From Catelliglobosispora koreensis DSM 44566 (GTDB lineage Bacteria; Actinomycetota; Actinomycetes; Mycobacteriales; Micromonosporaceae): a stretch of 64,000 bases of DNA. Of the stretch, positions 1-8,298 are shown in pieces (the stretch's first letter is position 1; each line of letters opens with the position of its first letter). The position numbers and the translations under genes are program-made. The stretch spans positions 54,597 through 118,596 of the forward strand of contig NZ_KB903249.1 in assembly GCF_000379685.1 (NCBI RefSeq), in the 5' to 3' direction. The notes beneath the pieces are model-generated. The model ran no database searches and was not told the origin of the DNA. It saw only the letters and a list, made by a program, of their open reading frames with translations.

Positions 1-150
1 GGAATCGAGGAGCCGAGTTGCCGCCCGCGATAGACCTGCCTTTCGCCGGCTTCGGTCATGAGCGCAGAGGCTATGCATGACGGCAAGTCGCGGGATCCAT
101 GCAAGGTGGCGGTGGCGCATGCCGTCTTCATTGGTGAAGGAGGTGGTGCG

Positions 151-678
151 GTGGATGACGTCAGCAGACGGGAGTTCACGGCGTTTGTCGTGCAGCGCAG
201 CCATGTGCTGCTAAGAGCGGCTTATGCGCTGACCGGTGATCAGCATGCGGCGGAGGATCTGTTGCAGAACGCGCTGGCGAAAGCGGCACTGCGCTGGAAG
301 AGCATTCGCACCAGCGAAGAGGCTTATGTGCGCAGGGTTCTGTACCGGGATTTCATCTCCGCCTGGAGATGGCGGCGTAGGCGGCCGGAGCAATTGCATG
401 GAGATCTGCCCGAGTGGCGTGGGCAAGAAGACCATGCCCTGGCGGTGACGCAGCGGGTCACGTTGTATGACGCGATTGGCAAGCTGCCGCCAAAGCAGCG
501 GGCCGTGTTGGTGCTGCGGTATCTGGAGGACCTGAGCGAGAAGCAGGTCGCCGAGGTGCTCGGTTGCTCGACGGGGACGGTGGCGAGTCAGGCGTCGCGT
601 GCCCTGGCCAAGCTGCGCGAGGACCTCATGACGCAAGAAGGGCTGAGCGGGCAGATCAGGGAGGTGCTGACACTATGA
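151..678 (+). CDS. SigE-family RNA polymerase sigma factor (ECF type)
   Basis: Encodes a 175-aa ECF sigma factor that would direct RNA polymerase to a small regulon. Region 2 lies at about residues 10-75 (LLRAAYALTGDQHAAEDLLQ) and region 4 at about 105-160, with the HTH stretch SEKQVAEVLGCSTGTVASQA. The reading frame is open to position 58, but the GTG at 151 is chosen because GAAGGAGG sits 7 nt upstream; the extra upstream residues do not look like sigma sequence. The stop overlaps the next ATG (ATGA), so it is translationally coupled to a membrane protein that probably acts as anti-sigma factor. Family call is confident; target genes are unknown. Confidence 0.9.
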   Translation: MDDVSRREFTAFVVQRSHVLLRAAYALTGDQHAAEDLLQNALAKAALRWKSIRTSEEAYVRRVLYRDFISAWRWRRRRPEQLHGDLPEWRGQEDHALAVTQRVTLYDAIGKLPPKQRAVLVLRYLEDLSEKQVAEVLGCSTGTVASQASRALAKLREDLMTQEGLSGQIREVLTL

Positions 679-1670
679 ACCTAGACCAAGGCGTCCGGGA
701 AGCATTGCGGCATAAGGCAAATGAAGCACGCCCCGCGGAGCTTGCCGAAGCGGCGCTCAGGCAAGCGAAACGTGTCCAGTCCAGACGGTGGATGGCGATG
801 GGCACGGGGCTGCTCGCCCTCGTGCTGACGGCCGCGTTCGGGGTGACGCAGCTGACGGGCAAGCCGGATGCGCCCGCAGTGGAAATTAGCCCTGAGATTC
901 CCGATCCGGAGACGGGCAAGCTGCCGTTGGGACTCGGCTGGTACTTAGTGGCTGGGCCGGGCGAAGGTGGTGCTTTCGTGTGGGATCCGCAAGCAGGGAA
1001 GTTCGCCTTCTATCCGCACAGTGCCGTCTGGCAGTCGCCCGTGGGCGGAAGGCTCGCTGTGCACGCGGTGAAAGCCAAGTCGTTCTACATCATGGTTCCA
1101 TCGGAGCCCACCTGGGATCTGTTGCGGGGACAGGATATCGCTGACCGGCCGCAGTGGAACGCCAACGGGACAAAGATTCTGTTCGGAGTCAGCACCAGCG
1201 AGACCGGCACGGCCGAGTACCGGATCGCCGATGTCCAAACCCGGACGGTGACAACGCTTCAGCTCGGCTGTGATCCGCGCTGTAAGCTGGTTTGGCTGCC
1301 GGGACAGTCCGTTGTGGGGCACCACACCGCAACGGGGATGGACCTGTATTCCGTGTCGGGGCAACCCATGGGATCTGTTGGCTATCAAGCGGTTAGCTCG
1401 ACGTCATGGTCGGCCGATGGCTCGCTCGTCGTGGGAAGTGTCAACGGTGAGCCCGCGCTGATTGATGCCGGAACGGGCCAGAAGTTTTGCCGACTGTCTG
1501 GGATGGACAGTCCGAGCAGACTGGTCTACTGGCGGGAGAACAAGGATTTCATGGCGATGGGCGAGGAACTCGGCTATTACGACACCTCGTGCAAGCTGGT
1601 CTTCTCGACGACCTTGCCATCGCGGTGGATACCCACGGAACAGGATCAGTTCACGCTCGTGAAGGAGTGA
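675..1670 (+). CDS. Membrane-anchored putative anti-sigma partner with extracytoplasmic propeller-like domain
   Basis: A 331-aa protein starting at the ATG that overlaps the sigma-factor stop. Residues 1-39 are cytoplasmic and rich in charge, residues about 40-58 form one membrane segment (MAMGTGLLALVLTAAFGV), and the remaining 270 residues are predicted outside the cell. That part contains repeated WD/TolB-like blades (SWSADGSLVVGS; PQWNANGTKILFG). I see no classical zinc anti-sigma HxxxCxxC motif. Coupling to the sigma gene suggests it holds or tunes that sigma factor in response to an outside signal; this is inference from position. Its last 20 nt overlap the convergent channel gene. Confidence 0.7.
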   Translation: MNLDQGVREALRHKANEARPAELAEAALRQAKRVQSRRWMAMGTGLLALVLTAAFGVTQLTGKPDAPAVEISPEIPDPETGKLPLGLGWYLVAGPGEGGAFVWDPQAGKFAFYPHSAVWQSPVGGRLAVHAVKAKSFYIMVPSEPTWDLLRGQDIADRPQWNANGTKILFGVSTSETGTAEYRIADVQTRTVTTLQLGCDPRCKLVWLPGQSVVGHHTATGMDLYSVSGQPMGSVGYQAVSSTSWSADGSLVVGSVNGEPALIDAGTGQKFCRLSGMDSPSRLVYWRENKDFMAMGEELGYYDTSCKLVFSTTLPSRWIPTEQDQFTLVKE

Positions 1671-2916
1671 CCGCGACGGGCTGCCCCGCGATCATTTCGG
1701 GGCGGCCCGTCACGATGAGCCAGGCGGGAAGGACGGTGATGGCGAGCACCATCAGGACTACGGGATTCGGCACGAGAGCGGCGGCGACGAAGATGCTGAT
1801 CCAGCCCGACCGCGTTATCGCGAGCGTGATGCCGAGGACGGAGCAGGCGACCGTCAATGACACGGGGATGCTGGGCAATAGCGCGTGCACGAGGAAGCCG
1901 AAGGCCGCGCCAATGAACACGGCCGGGAAGATCTTTCCACCCCGGAAGCCCGTTACCCCGGCGACCAGCAAGGCGAGCAGTTTGATTCCGGTGATCGCGG
2001 CTAGTGCGCCAGCGCTTTCAGAGCTATACCGCGTGGCCAGCTCCTGCATCTGCTCCAAGCCCTTGAAGAGCGTGATTTCGCCGCCCAGCGCACCCAGCAG
2101 TCCTAAGCAGACACCGCCAGCGACGAGGATGACGAACGGGTGCCGCAGTTGATGGAAAAGCCGATAGAGACGGGGAAAGACCCATGTCGCGGCGAGCCCA
2201 ACGATGGCTGCCGCCATGGCGATGGCGAAAGCGGCCAGGAACCCGGGAAGTCTGAGTCCCGGAAACGCGGGCAGGTTCATGGACATCGTGCCGCCGGACG
2301 AGAGTGCCAGCGCGGTCAAGCCTCCTGCGGCCGCCGCGGCTAGTGGAGCGAACAGGCGGTCCCAGAGCGACTCGTCGCTCTTTTGCGTGGCAAGCGTTTC
2401 CGTGAGCATGAGGGCCGCTGCGATGGGTGTGCCGAAAAGGGCGCCAATTGTTCCCGCTGAAGCAAGCCCGGCCCACTGCGATGAGGTAACCTGCGGCAGC
2501 ATCCGGGCGCCGAACGCGATAGCCAGACTGACGTTGGCTCCCAAGATCGGAAACTCGGGGCCGAGGCTGACCCCGCAAGCCAGGCCGATGATGGCGGCCA
2601 GCAGAAGACTCGGCACTGTGGACACGGGGCTGGGCGCGTGCATGAGGCCGACGGTCGCCGGGTCAGGCCCGGCGTGACCGGGTATGAGCCAGACGGTCAG
2701 TCCTACCGCGACTCCGGCGAAGGTGAGCACGATGAAAATCCACCAACGCGAGTCGTGTGTGAAGCCGAGCGCTGAGGGCAGCGTTTCCCAGATGAGGTGA
2801 TGCAGCCAGGTCTCGGCGATCAGGTCCATGAGGACGAGCACCAATGCGCTGCCCACCCCGGCGAGGAGCGCGGGGATGAGCTGCTTCACGAGCTTTCGCG
2901 CCGGCAACTCTGTCAT
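1651..2916 (-). CDS. CLC-type voltage-gated chloride channel family protein
   Basis: A 421-aa polytopic membrane protein with about ten hydrophobic segments. CLC signatures are present: a GxSLGPEFP-like segment near residue 120, matching the GxEGP selectivity loop, and GGKIFPAVFIG near residue 330, matching GGxFxPxxxxG. The family moves chloride, often in exchange for protons. Here the loop reads SLGPEFP, so the usual gating glutamate position is altered, and channel versus exchanger cannot be decided. It is divergent from the K+ channel gene with only 17 bp between starts, and its 3' end overlaps the preceding convergent gene by 20 bp. Confidence 0.8.
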   Translation of the reverse strand: MTELPARKLVKQLIPALLAGVGSALVLVLMDLIAETWLHHLIWETLPSALGFTHDSRWWIFIVLTFAGVAVGLTVWLIPGHAGPDPATVGLMHAPSPVSTVPSLLLAAIIGLACGVSLGPEFPILGANVSLAIAFGARMLPQVTSSQWAGLASAGTIGALFGTPIAAALMLTETLATQKSDESLWDRLFAPLAAAAAGGLTALALSSGGTMSMNLPAFPGLRLPGFLAAFAIAMAAAIVGLAATWVFPRLYRLFHQLRHPFVILVAGGVCLGLLGALGGEITLFKGLEQMQELATRYSSESAGALAAITGIKLLALLVAGVTGFRGGKIFPAVFIGAAFGFLVHALLPSIPVSLTVACSVLGITLAITRSGWISIFVAAALVPNPVVLMVLAITVLPAWLIVTGRPEMIAGQPVAVTPSRA

Positions 2917-2933
2917 TAGGCAACAATAAGGAC

Positions 2934-3413
2934 ATGTCTCCGCGAACGCGCCTGATTGCTGGAACCGCCGGCCTCGTGTTTGCGTACTTCACGGTCCCGG
3001 TCGACAACCGCGGCAACACCGTGCTTCGCGTTCTGCTGACCTTCGGTGCGCTCGCCCTGGTCACCGTGCTCATCGTGCAGCAGGTGCGACATCAGATGCG
3101 GCGGGCCGGTTCTCCACTATGGACGCTGGCGCTCGCCCTGGTCGCCGGGGTGCTGGCCTTCGCGCTGGCCGACTACCTCGTCGCGACGGTCCGGCCAGGG
3201 GAGTTCATCGACCTGAACACGAGGCTCGACGCGCTGTATTTCGCGCTAACGACCCTGGCCACGGTCGGCTACGGCGATGTTCATGCCGAAGGGCAGATAG
3301 CCCGTACGGTGGTCAGCATCCAGCTTGCATTCAACATTCTGGTGCTGACCACCGCGGCGTCAGTGTTCGTTGGCGAGCTCCGGTCCCGGAGCCGCAGGGC
3401 TAGCGATAGTTGA
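2934..3413 (+). CDS. Potassium channel family protein
   Basis: A 159-aa membrane protein with four likely membrane segments; the last two flank a pore loop with the K+ selectivity filter ATVGYGD (residues 109-115). The segment after the filter is the inner helix (VVSIQLAFNILVLTTAASVF). No RCK/TrkA nucleotide-binding domain follows, so this is a small, ungated-looking K+ channel subunit that would work as a tetramer. It is divergently transcribed from the CLC gene through a 17-bp gap. The last 14 bp overlap the convergent DUF4097 gene. Confidence 0.85.
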   Translation: MSPRTRLIAGTAGLVFAYFTVPVDNRGNTVLRVLLTFGALALVTVLIVQQVRHQMRRAGSPLWTLALALVAGVLAFALADYLVATVRPGEFIDLNTRLDALYFALTTLATVGYGDVHAEGQIARTVVSIQLAFNILVLTTAASVFVGELRSRSRRASDS

Positions 3414-4182
3414 CGTAGAGATCGCCGGAAACCGTCTTGGCCTGAATGACGGCCGGACCGTCGCCGAAGACGTCGACTTTGCGTTCGCCCGACGTCGTTT
3501 CCGCGCTCACCCGGTAACCACCCGTGCTGCGTGGCACGGACACCCGTAGATCTCCCGAGGTCGTCTCGGCGACGATCGTGGCCGGTGCCGTGCTGAACGA
3601 CAGCGTCAGATCGCCGGAGACGCTGTGAGCGCTGACCGAGGAGGAACTGGTCTCCTCGGCGGTCAGGTCGCCGGAGACCGTTCGCAGCTCCAGCTTGCCG
3701 GCCGCGCCACCGGTGCGCAGGTCACCGGAAACCGTGGTCACCCGGATTTCCCCTGTCACGCCAGCGGTTTCGACGTCGCCAGAGGAGGTGTCCGCGATGA
3801 CGGTCAGGGCACGGGAGGTTTCGGGAATGGTGACGACGTATTTGATGGAGCAGTCGTCAGAATCGGCGTCACCGCACAGGTGTGAGACGGTGAGGCTGGT
3901 GCCGTTCCACGTTTCGCGGTAGCGGGGCTTGTCTTCCCCGGTCCAGCGGAACCAGCGCTGGATGCCGATTTCGCTTCCGGAACCGGTTTTCACGACGACA
4001 TCGCTCGCTTCGAAGTCGTGGAACTCGATGCGGGAGATCTCTTGTGTGAACGAAGACAGGTTGGTGTCGCGTCTTATCTCCATATCCGGGCGCATGATCG
4101 CCCACGTGACGATGACTCCGACGATGAGAACGGTGACGGTGAACGCCGCGGCAAGCAGGCGCCAGATGGCTGAGGTGCTCAT
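3400..4182 (-). CDS. DUF4097 beta-helix membrane protein
   Basis: A 260-aa protein with an N-terminal membrane anchor (about residues 6-29) and an extracytoplasmic DUF4097 domain. The domain is made of repeated short strands with the recurring motif T(V/T)SGDL, seen about nine times (VSGDLRTGG, TVSGDLTAEE, HSVSGDLTLS). DUF4097 proteins form right-handed beta-helices and are often the output gene of two-component systems. It is the last gene of a three-gene minus-strand operon (kinase, regulator, DUF4097), with its ATG overlapping the regulator stop. Molecular role unknown. Confidence 0.8.
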   Translation of the reverse strand: MSTSAIWRLLAAAFTVTVLIVGVIVTWAIMRPDMEIRRDTNLSSFTQEISRIEFHDFEASDVVVKTGSGSEIGIQRWFRWTGEDKPRYRETWNGTSLTVSHLCGDADSDDCSIKYVVTIPETSRALTVIADTSSGDVETAGVTGEIRVTTVSGDLRTGGAAGKLELRTVSGDLTAEETSSSSVSAHSVSGDLTLSFSTAPATIVAETTSGDLRVSVPRSTGGYRVSAETTSGERKVDVFGDGPAVIQAKTVSGDLYVNYR

Positions 4183-4829
4183 TTTGGCCTCTCGTTGAGG
4201 TATTGGAGGACGGCTAGCACCCGGCGGTGGTCGTTATCGGCCGGCGGCAGCCCAAGCTTGGCGAAGATGTTGTTGACGTGTTTACCGACCGCGCTGTCGG
4301 TGATGAACAGGGCACCCGCGATCGCTGAGTTGGACCGGCCTTCGGCCATGAGGGCGAGCACTTCCTGCTCCCGTGGCGTGAGCCGGTCGAGCGGAGCGGA
4401 CCGGCGGCGCACCAGGATCTGTGCCACGACTTCGGGATCGAGCGCGGTGCCGCCTTCGGCGACCCGCCTGAGCGCGGCCAGGAACTCGCCGACGTCGGCG
4501 ACCCGGTCCTTGAGCAGGTATCCAACACCTCTGGTGTTGCCGGACAACAGTTCCGAGGCGAATTGCTCTTCGACGTATTGCGACAGCACGAGAACCGCGA
4601 TCGACGGCCACTGCCGGCGGATCACGAGCGCGGCCCGCAGTCCTTCGTCGGTGAACGACGGTGGCATCCGCACGTCGATGACCACGAGGTCGGGCTGGTG
4701 CTCTTCGACCGCTGTCAGGGTGGTTTCCGCATCACCAAGCGCGGCAAGCACTTCGAAGCCGCTGGTGTTGAGCAGGCGGACGAGCCCTTCACGCAAGAGG
4801 ACCGAGTCCTCACCGATTACGACTCGCAT
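4179..4829 (-). CDS. NarL/LuxR-family response regulator
   Basis: A 216-aa DNA-binding response regulator. The N-terminal receiver has the acidic pair ED (residues 7-8), the phosphoacceptor Asp52 in VVIDVRMPP and the conserved Lys in LLKDR. The C-terminal LuxR-type HTH reads LTPREQEVLALMAEG...VGKHVNNIFAKL. It overlaps the upstream kinase gene by 13 bp and the downstream DUF4097 gene by 4 bp, so the three are surely cotranscribed. The DUF4097 gene is the likely target or output. Confidence 0.92.
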   Translation of the reverse strand: MRVVIGEDSVLLREGLVRLLNTSGFEVLAALGDAETTLTAVEEHQPDLVVIDVRMPPSFTDEGLRAALVIRRQWPSIAVLVLSQYVEEQFASELLSGNTRGVGYLLKDRVADVGEFLAALRRVAEGGTALDPEVVAQILVRRRSAPLDRLTPREQEVLALMAEGRSNSAIAGALFITDSAVGKHVNNIFAKLGLPPADNDHRRVLAVLQYLNERPK

Positions 4830-6004
4830 GGCAACTCCACCGTGATGACCGTTGGCCCGCCAGCGGGGCTGCTGACCCGCAGGGTGCCGTCAACGGAACT
4901 GACTCGCTGGGACAGGCCGCGCAGTCCACTGCCACGCGCGGGATCGGCACCACCGACCCCGTCGTCGCGGATCGTCAGGTAGAGCACGTCGCCCACCCGG
5001 CGGACCGTGATGTCCACCGCCTTGGCTGAGGCGTGTTTGGCGACATTCGTGAGTGCTTCGGAGACAACGAAATAGGCGATCGCTTCCACTGTCGGGGAGG
5101 GACGTTTGGTCACGTCGACGGACAGGTGTGCGGGCACGGGTGAGCGCGCGGCGATGCCTGACAAAGCCGCGTCCAGGCCGCGATGGTCGAGCACGGCCGG
5201 GTGGAGCCCGCGTACGAGCTGGCGCAGTTCTGTGAGCGCTTGCTTGGCTTCATCGTGCGCGGCGGCGATGACTTCCCGGGCGCGATCGTCCACATCGGAT
5301 AGTGATTCGCGGGCCATGCCGAGGTTCATCGCCAGGGAGACGAGCCGTTGCTGCGCACCGTCATGCAGGTCGCGTTCGATGCGTCGGCGCTCGGCGTCGG
5401 CGGCGTCAACGACTTCGGCGCGGCTCTCGGTGAGCACTTCGACGCGTTGCTCCAGCTCTTCGGTGCGGGTGAGCTGAAGCATGACCTGGGCCGCCTTGAG
5501 ATCGAGGCGAGCGAGCATCAAAGCGGCCGCGATCGCGGCCACGACTAGGAAGACGCTGATGGTGTAGAAGATGGTCCACGTCACCGGGGTCGACAGGTCT
5601 TGTCCAAACACAAACGTGCCGGGGCTTTGGAAGACGGGAAGGAGCGCGGAAACGATGGCAAGTGACCAGAGGGCGATGATAATGGCGCCCCCGACGATTC
5701 CGGTGAGGCAGCCGGCTGCCGCGTGATACCAGAACCCGCGCCACGAGGCGGCTTTGTGCCGCGCTGGCGGCAGCGTGAGTTCTTCGCTCAGCAGAGCGGC
5801 GAATCGTGAGCGCTGCAAGATGGTGCACGCCCGCGAAACCGCGAACACGGTTTCCCTGGCGGCCGGGGCACCCACGATGGAGGCGGCCATGACCAGGGCG
5901 ATCACCCCGGTGGTGTGCACGAGTGACCCCGTGACCACCGCGACAGGAAGCCCGGTGACCGCGTGCACCGTCGCCTTCCATGACTTCGTGATCGCTGTTC
6001 GCAT
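4817..6004 (-). CDS. Sensor histidine kinase (HisKA_3 type)
   Basis: A 395-aa kinase. The frame is open upstream to 6517, but the ATG at 6004 is the sensible start because the preceding translation runs antisense through the MMPL gene. It has four hydrophobic stretches in the first 180 residues, a short coiled linker, the HisKA_3 phosphoacceptor box RRRIERDLHDGAQQRL and a C-terminal HATPase with ALTNVAKHASA, DDGVGG and GSGLRGL. It phosphorylates the adjacent NarL-type regulator, with which it overlaps. Divergent from the MMPL gene across 133 bp. Confidence 0.9.
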   Translation of the reverse strand: MRTAITKSWKATVHAVTGLPVAVVTGSLVHTTGVIALVMAASIVGAPAARETVFAVSRACTILQRSRFAALLSEELTLPPARHKAASWRGFWYHAAAGCLTGIVGGAIIIALWSLAIVSALLPVFQSPGTFVFGQDLSTPVTWTIFYTISVFLVVAAIAAALMLARLDLKAAQVMLQLTRTEELEQRVEVLTESRAEVVDAADAERRRIERDLHDGAQQRLVSLAMNLGMARESLSDVDDRAREVIAAAHDEAKQALTELRQLVRGLHPAVLDHRGLDAALSGIAARSPVPAHLSVDVTKRPSPTVEAIAYFVVSEALTNVAKHASAKAVDITVRRVGDVLYLTIRDDGVGGADPARGSGLRGLSQRVSSVDGTLRVSSPAGGPTVITVELPCES

Positions 6005-6137
6005 GTGACCACGGTAGGGAATGCCCCTGGCCTGCGTCACGGTGCCTGCCCTCCGGACGGTGGTGAGGCTAGCCCCACCCCGGGAACGGCATCGCGCACT
6101 ACCGACTTTGGCTGGCCCAGACAGCAGGCTGCGTGCC

Positions 6138-8267
6138 ATGACGAGATTTCTGGGACGGATGTGTTTTCGCCACCGCTGGATCGTGGTGGCGCTCTGGCTC
6201 GCCATCGCCGTTGGCGGGGGGCTTTCCGTGGGAGGCGTGTTCGAGAAACTGGGCGATACGAACACGCTGTCGGGCACCGAATCGGGGGAGGGACGCCAAC
6301 TACTCATTGACGCCCGTGATAGCGGTGGCCAGGTAATCGCCTTGTGGGAAGGCGTGGACCCGGCGGCGGCGAGCGTCAAAGACGCTGTCGCCAAGGCACG
6401 GGCTGAGCTCGGGCAGATCCACGGCATCCAAAAGACCGAGGAGATCGCGGCCACCGACGGCCGCGGTATCGCGATTGTGGCCACGCTGACCGAAGAGGAA
6501 CCGAAGGGTGCCGACAACGCGGCCAGCTATCGATTGCGCCAGCTGGCCGGGACGCAACCCGGCTCGACGGTCAGTATCGGCGGCAGCGAAATCATGGGCG
6601 ATGAGATCAACGACCAGGTACAAGAGGACCTCAACCGGGCCGAGTTCAGCTCGCTGCCGGTGACCGTGCTCGTGATGATCTTCGTGTTCGCCGGGCTCGC
6701 GGCGGCCGGAGTGCCGCTGATCGCCACCCTGGCCACGGTCGCGGGTGCCTTCGCGGTCCTGCTTGGGTTCTCACAGTTCATCGATCTCGACGCCGACATC
6801 ATCAGCGTGGTGAGCATGCTCGGGCTGGCTCTGTGCATCGACTACTCGCTGCTGTTGGTGGCGCGTTACCGCGAGGAGCTGGCGGCCGGGTATGACCGGG
6901 CCGAAGCGGTGGAGCGCACGTGGGCACGAGCGGGCCGGACGATCGCCTTCAGCGCACTAATCGTGATCTCGGGTCTGTTCGGGTTGTTCTGCTTCGATGA
7001 GCCGCGGTTGCGGGCGATGGGCGCGGCTGGAATCTCGGCCACCATCGTCGCTTTGCTCAGTGCGCTGACCCTCAGCGCCGCGCTGATTCGCTTGTTCGGG
7101 CGCTGGATCAAGCCGTCCAAACGTCGCGTGAAGCCAGCCGACACCGGGTTCTTCGCTAGCTTCGCGCGATGGGTGCAGAAACGCCCGCTGTTGGTAGCTA
7201 TGGGAACCGCGGCGGTGCTTCTGGCCATGGGAGCGCCTTTGCTCACGGCGACGGTCAAACTGCCTGACATGCAAGGGCTTCCGCGTACGATCGAGTCGGT
7301 GCGCGTGGCCGACGCGCTCAACGATCGTTACGGCCAGAACAACAACCCGGCCATCGTCGTGGTCGCCCGCACAGCACCGTCCACTCTGGACAGCTGGGCG
7401 GCCAAGTGGAACGCGTCGGCCAGTCCAGCCAAGCAAGTAAGCCCTGGCCTGGCCAGCATCGCGTTTACCGTGGATGGTGACGCTCAGGCCGCACCAGCGC
7501 GGGAACTGGTCGCCAGCATGCGCGCTGACCGGCCGTCGGGCGGGGAGAGCTGGGTGACCGGTGACAGTGCCGTCATCGTTGACCTGCGGGCGAAACTGGC
7601 CGCTGGGTTGCCTTATGCCGTTGGTGTCGTGGTGCTGGCGATGTTCGTGTTGCTGTTCCTCATGACGGGCTCGCTCGTGGTGCCGGTCAAGGCATTGCTC
7701 ATGAACTTTGTTTCGCTGGGGGCGACCTTCGGAGTACTCACTGGGGTTTTCGAGCATGGCTGGCTTTCCGGGCCGCTGGATACCTTGACGATCGGCGGGC
7801 TTGACCCGTTCGTCATCGTGCTGGTCTTCGCTTTCGGGTTCGGGCTGTCGATGGACTACGAGGTTTTCCTGCTTTCACGCATCAAGGAGCAGGTGGACGC
7901 GGGTTACAGCACGGATGTCGCGGTGCAGCGCGGGTTGCAGCAATCCGGGCGCATCATCACCTCGGCGGCGATGCTCATGCTGATCGTGTTCGGCTTCTTC
8001 GCCGCGGCCCGGATCGGCGACATCGAGCAAATTGGACTCGGGCTCTTCGTCGCCGTGCTCGTCGACGCGACCGTCGTCCGCTGCCTGCTCGTGCCGGCCA
8101 CGATGTCGCTGCTCGGCAAGGCCAACTGGTGGGCGCCGAAACCGTTGCGGCTCATCGCGGCGAAAGCGAGGTTTGCGGAATCGCAAATAGATTGTTTCCA
8201 ATGTCAGGGTCCGCCCATGACAAATGCCACTAGAGCAGCGGGTCGGCCGGCCAGCACGATGACTTAG
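6138..8267 (+). CDS. MMPL/RND-family transporter
   Basis: A 709-aa proton-driven RND-type exporter of the actinobacterial MMPL family, whose members export lipids or hydrophobic compounds. The ATG at 6138 gives the typical N-terminus with TM1 (WIVVALWLAIAVGGGLS). An extracytoplasmic loop of about 140 residues follows, then two six-helix bundles with the paired motifs CIDYSLLLVARYREEL and SMDYEVFLLSRIKEQV that supply the proton-relay Asp-Tyr. The final ~35 residues after KPLRLIAAKARF look unlike the family and run through the presumed promoter of the lanthipeptide operon. It sits directly upstream of LanKC; a role in that pathway is possible but unproven. Confidence 0.88.
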   Translation: MTRFLGRMCFRHRWIVVALWLAIAVGGGLSVGGVFEKLGDTNTLSGTESGEGRQLLIDARDSGGQVIALWEGVDPAAASVKDAVAKARAELGQIHGIQKTEEIAATDGRGIAIVATLTEEEPKGADNAASYRLRQLAGTQPGSTVSIGGSEIMGDEINDQVQEDLNRAEFSSLPVTVLVMIFVFAGLAAAGVPLIATLATVAGAFAVLLGFSQFIDLDADIISVVSMLGLALCIDYSLLLVARYREELAAGYDRAEAVERTWARAGRTIAFSALIVISGLFGLFCFDEPRLRAMGAAGISATIVALLSALTLSAALIRLFGRWIKPSKRRVKPADTGFFASFARWVQKRPLLVAMGTAAVLLAMGAPLLTATVKLPDMQGLPRTIESVRVADALNDRYGQNNNPAIVVVARTAPSTLDSWAAKWNASASPAKQVSPGLASIAFTVDGDAQAAPARELVASMRADRPSGGESWVTGDSAVIVDLRAKLAAGLPYAVGVVVLAMFVLLFLMTGSLVVPVKALLMNFVSLGATFGVLTGVFEHGWLSGPLDTLTIGGLDPFVIVLVFAFGFGLSMDYEVFLLSRIKEQVDAGYSTDVAVQRGLQQSGRIITSAAMLMLIVFGFFAAARIGDIEQIGLGLFVAVLVDATVVRCLLVPATMSLLGKANWWAPKPLRLIAAKARFAESQIDCFQCQGPPMTNATRAAGRPASTMT
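8172..8187. promoter_or_regulatory. Inverted repeat upstream of the LanKC operon
   Basis: TTTGCG-GAAT-CGCAAA, a perfect 6-bp inverted repeat 112 bp before the LanKC start, lies inside the last codons of the MMPL gene. It falls in an AT-richer patch (AATAGATTGTTTCC follows). Position suggests an operator for the lanthipeptide operon, for example for the regulator at 14403-15011, but I cannot match it to a known consensus. Confidence 0.35.
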
Positions 8268-8298
8268 GCCGAACGGCTACAAGCTTGAGGAGGCACGC

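Noticed and set aside
4817..6517. A 566-aa minus-strand frame that would extend the histidine kinase by 171 residues
   Set aside because: The extra part runs antisense through the MMPL gene and has low-complexity Ser/Pro composition. The ATG at 6004 gives a normal kinase.
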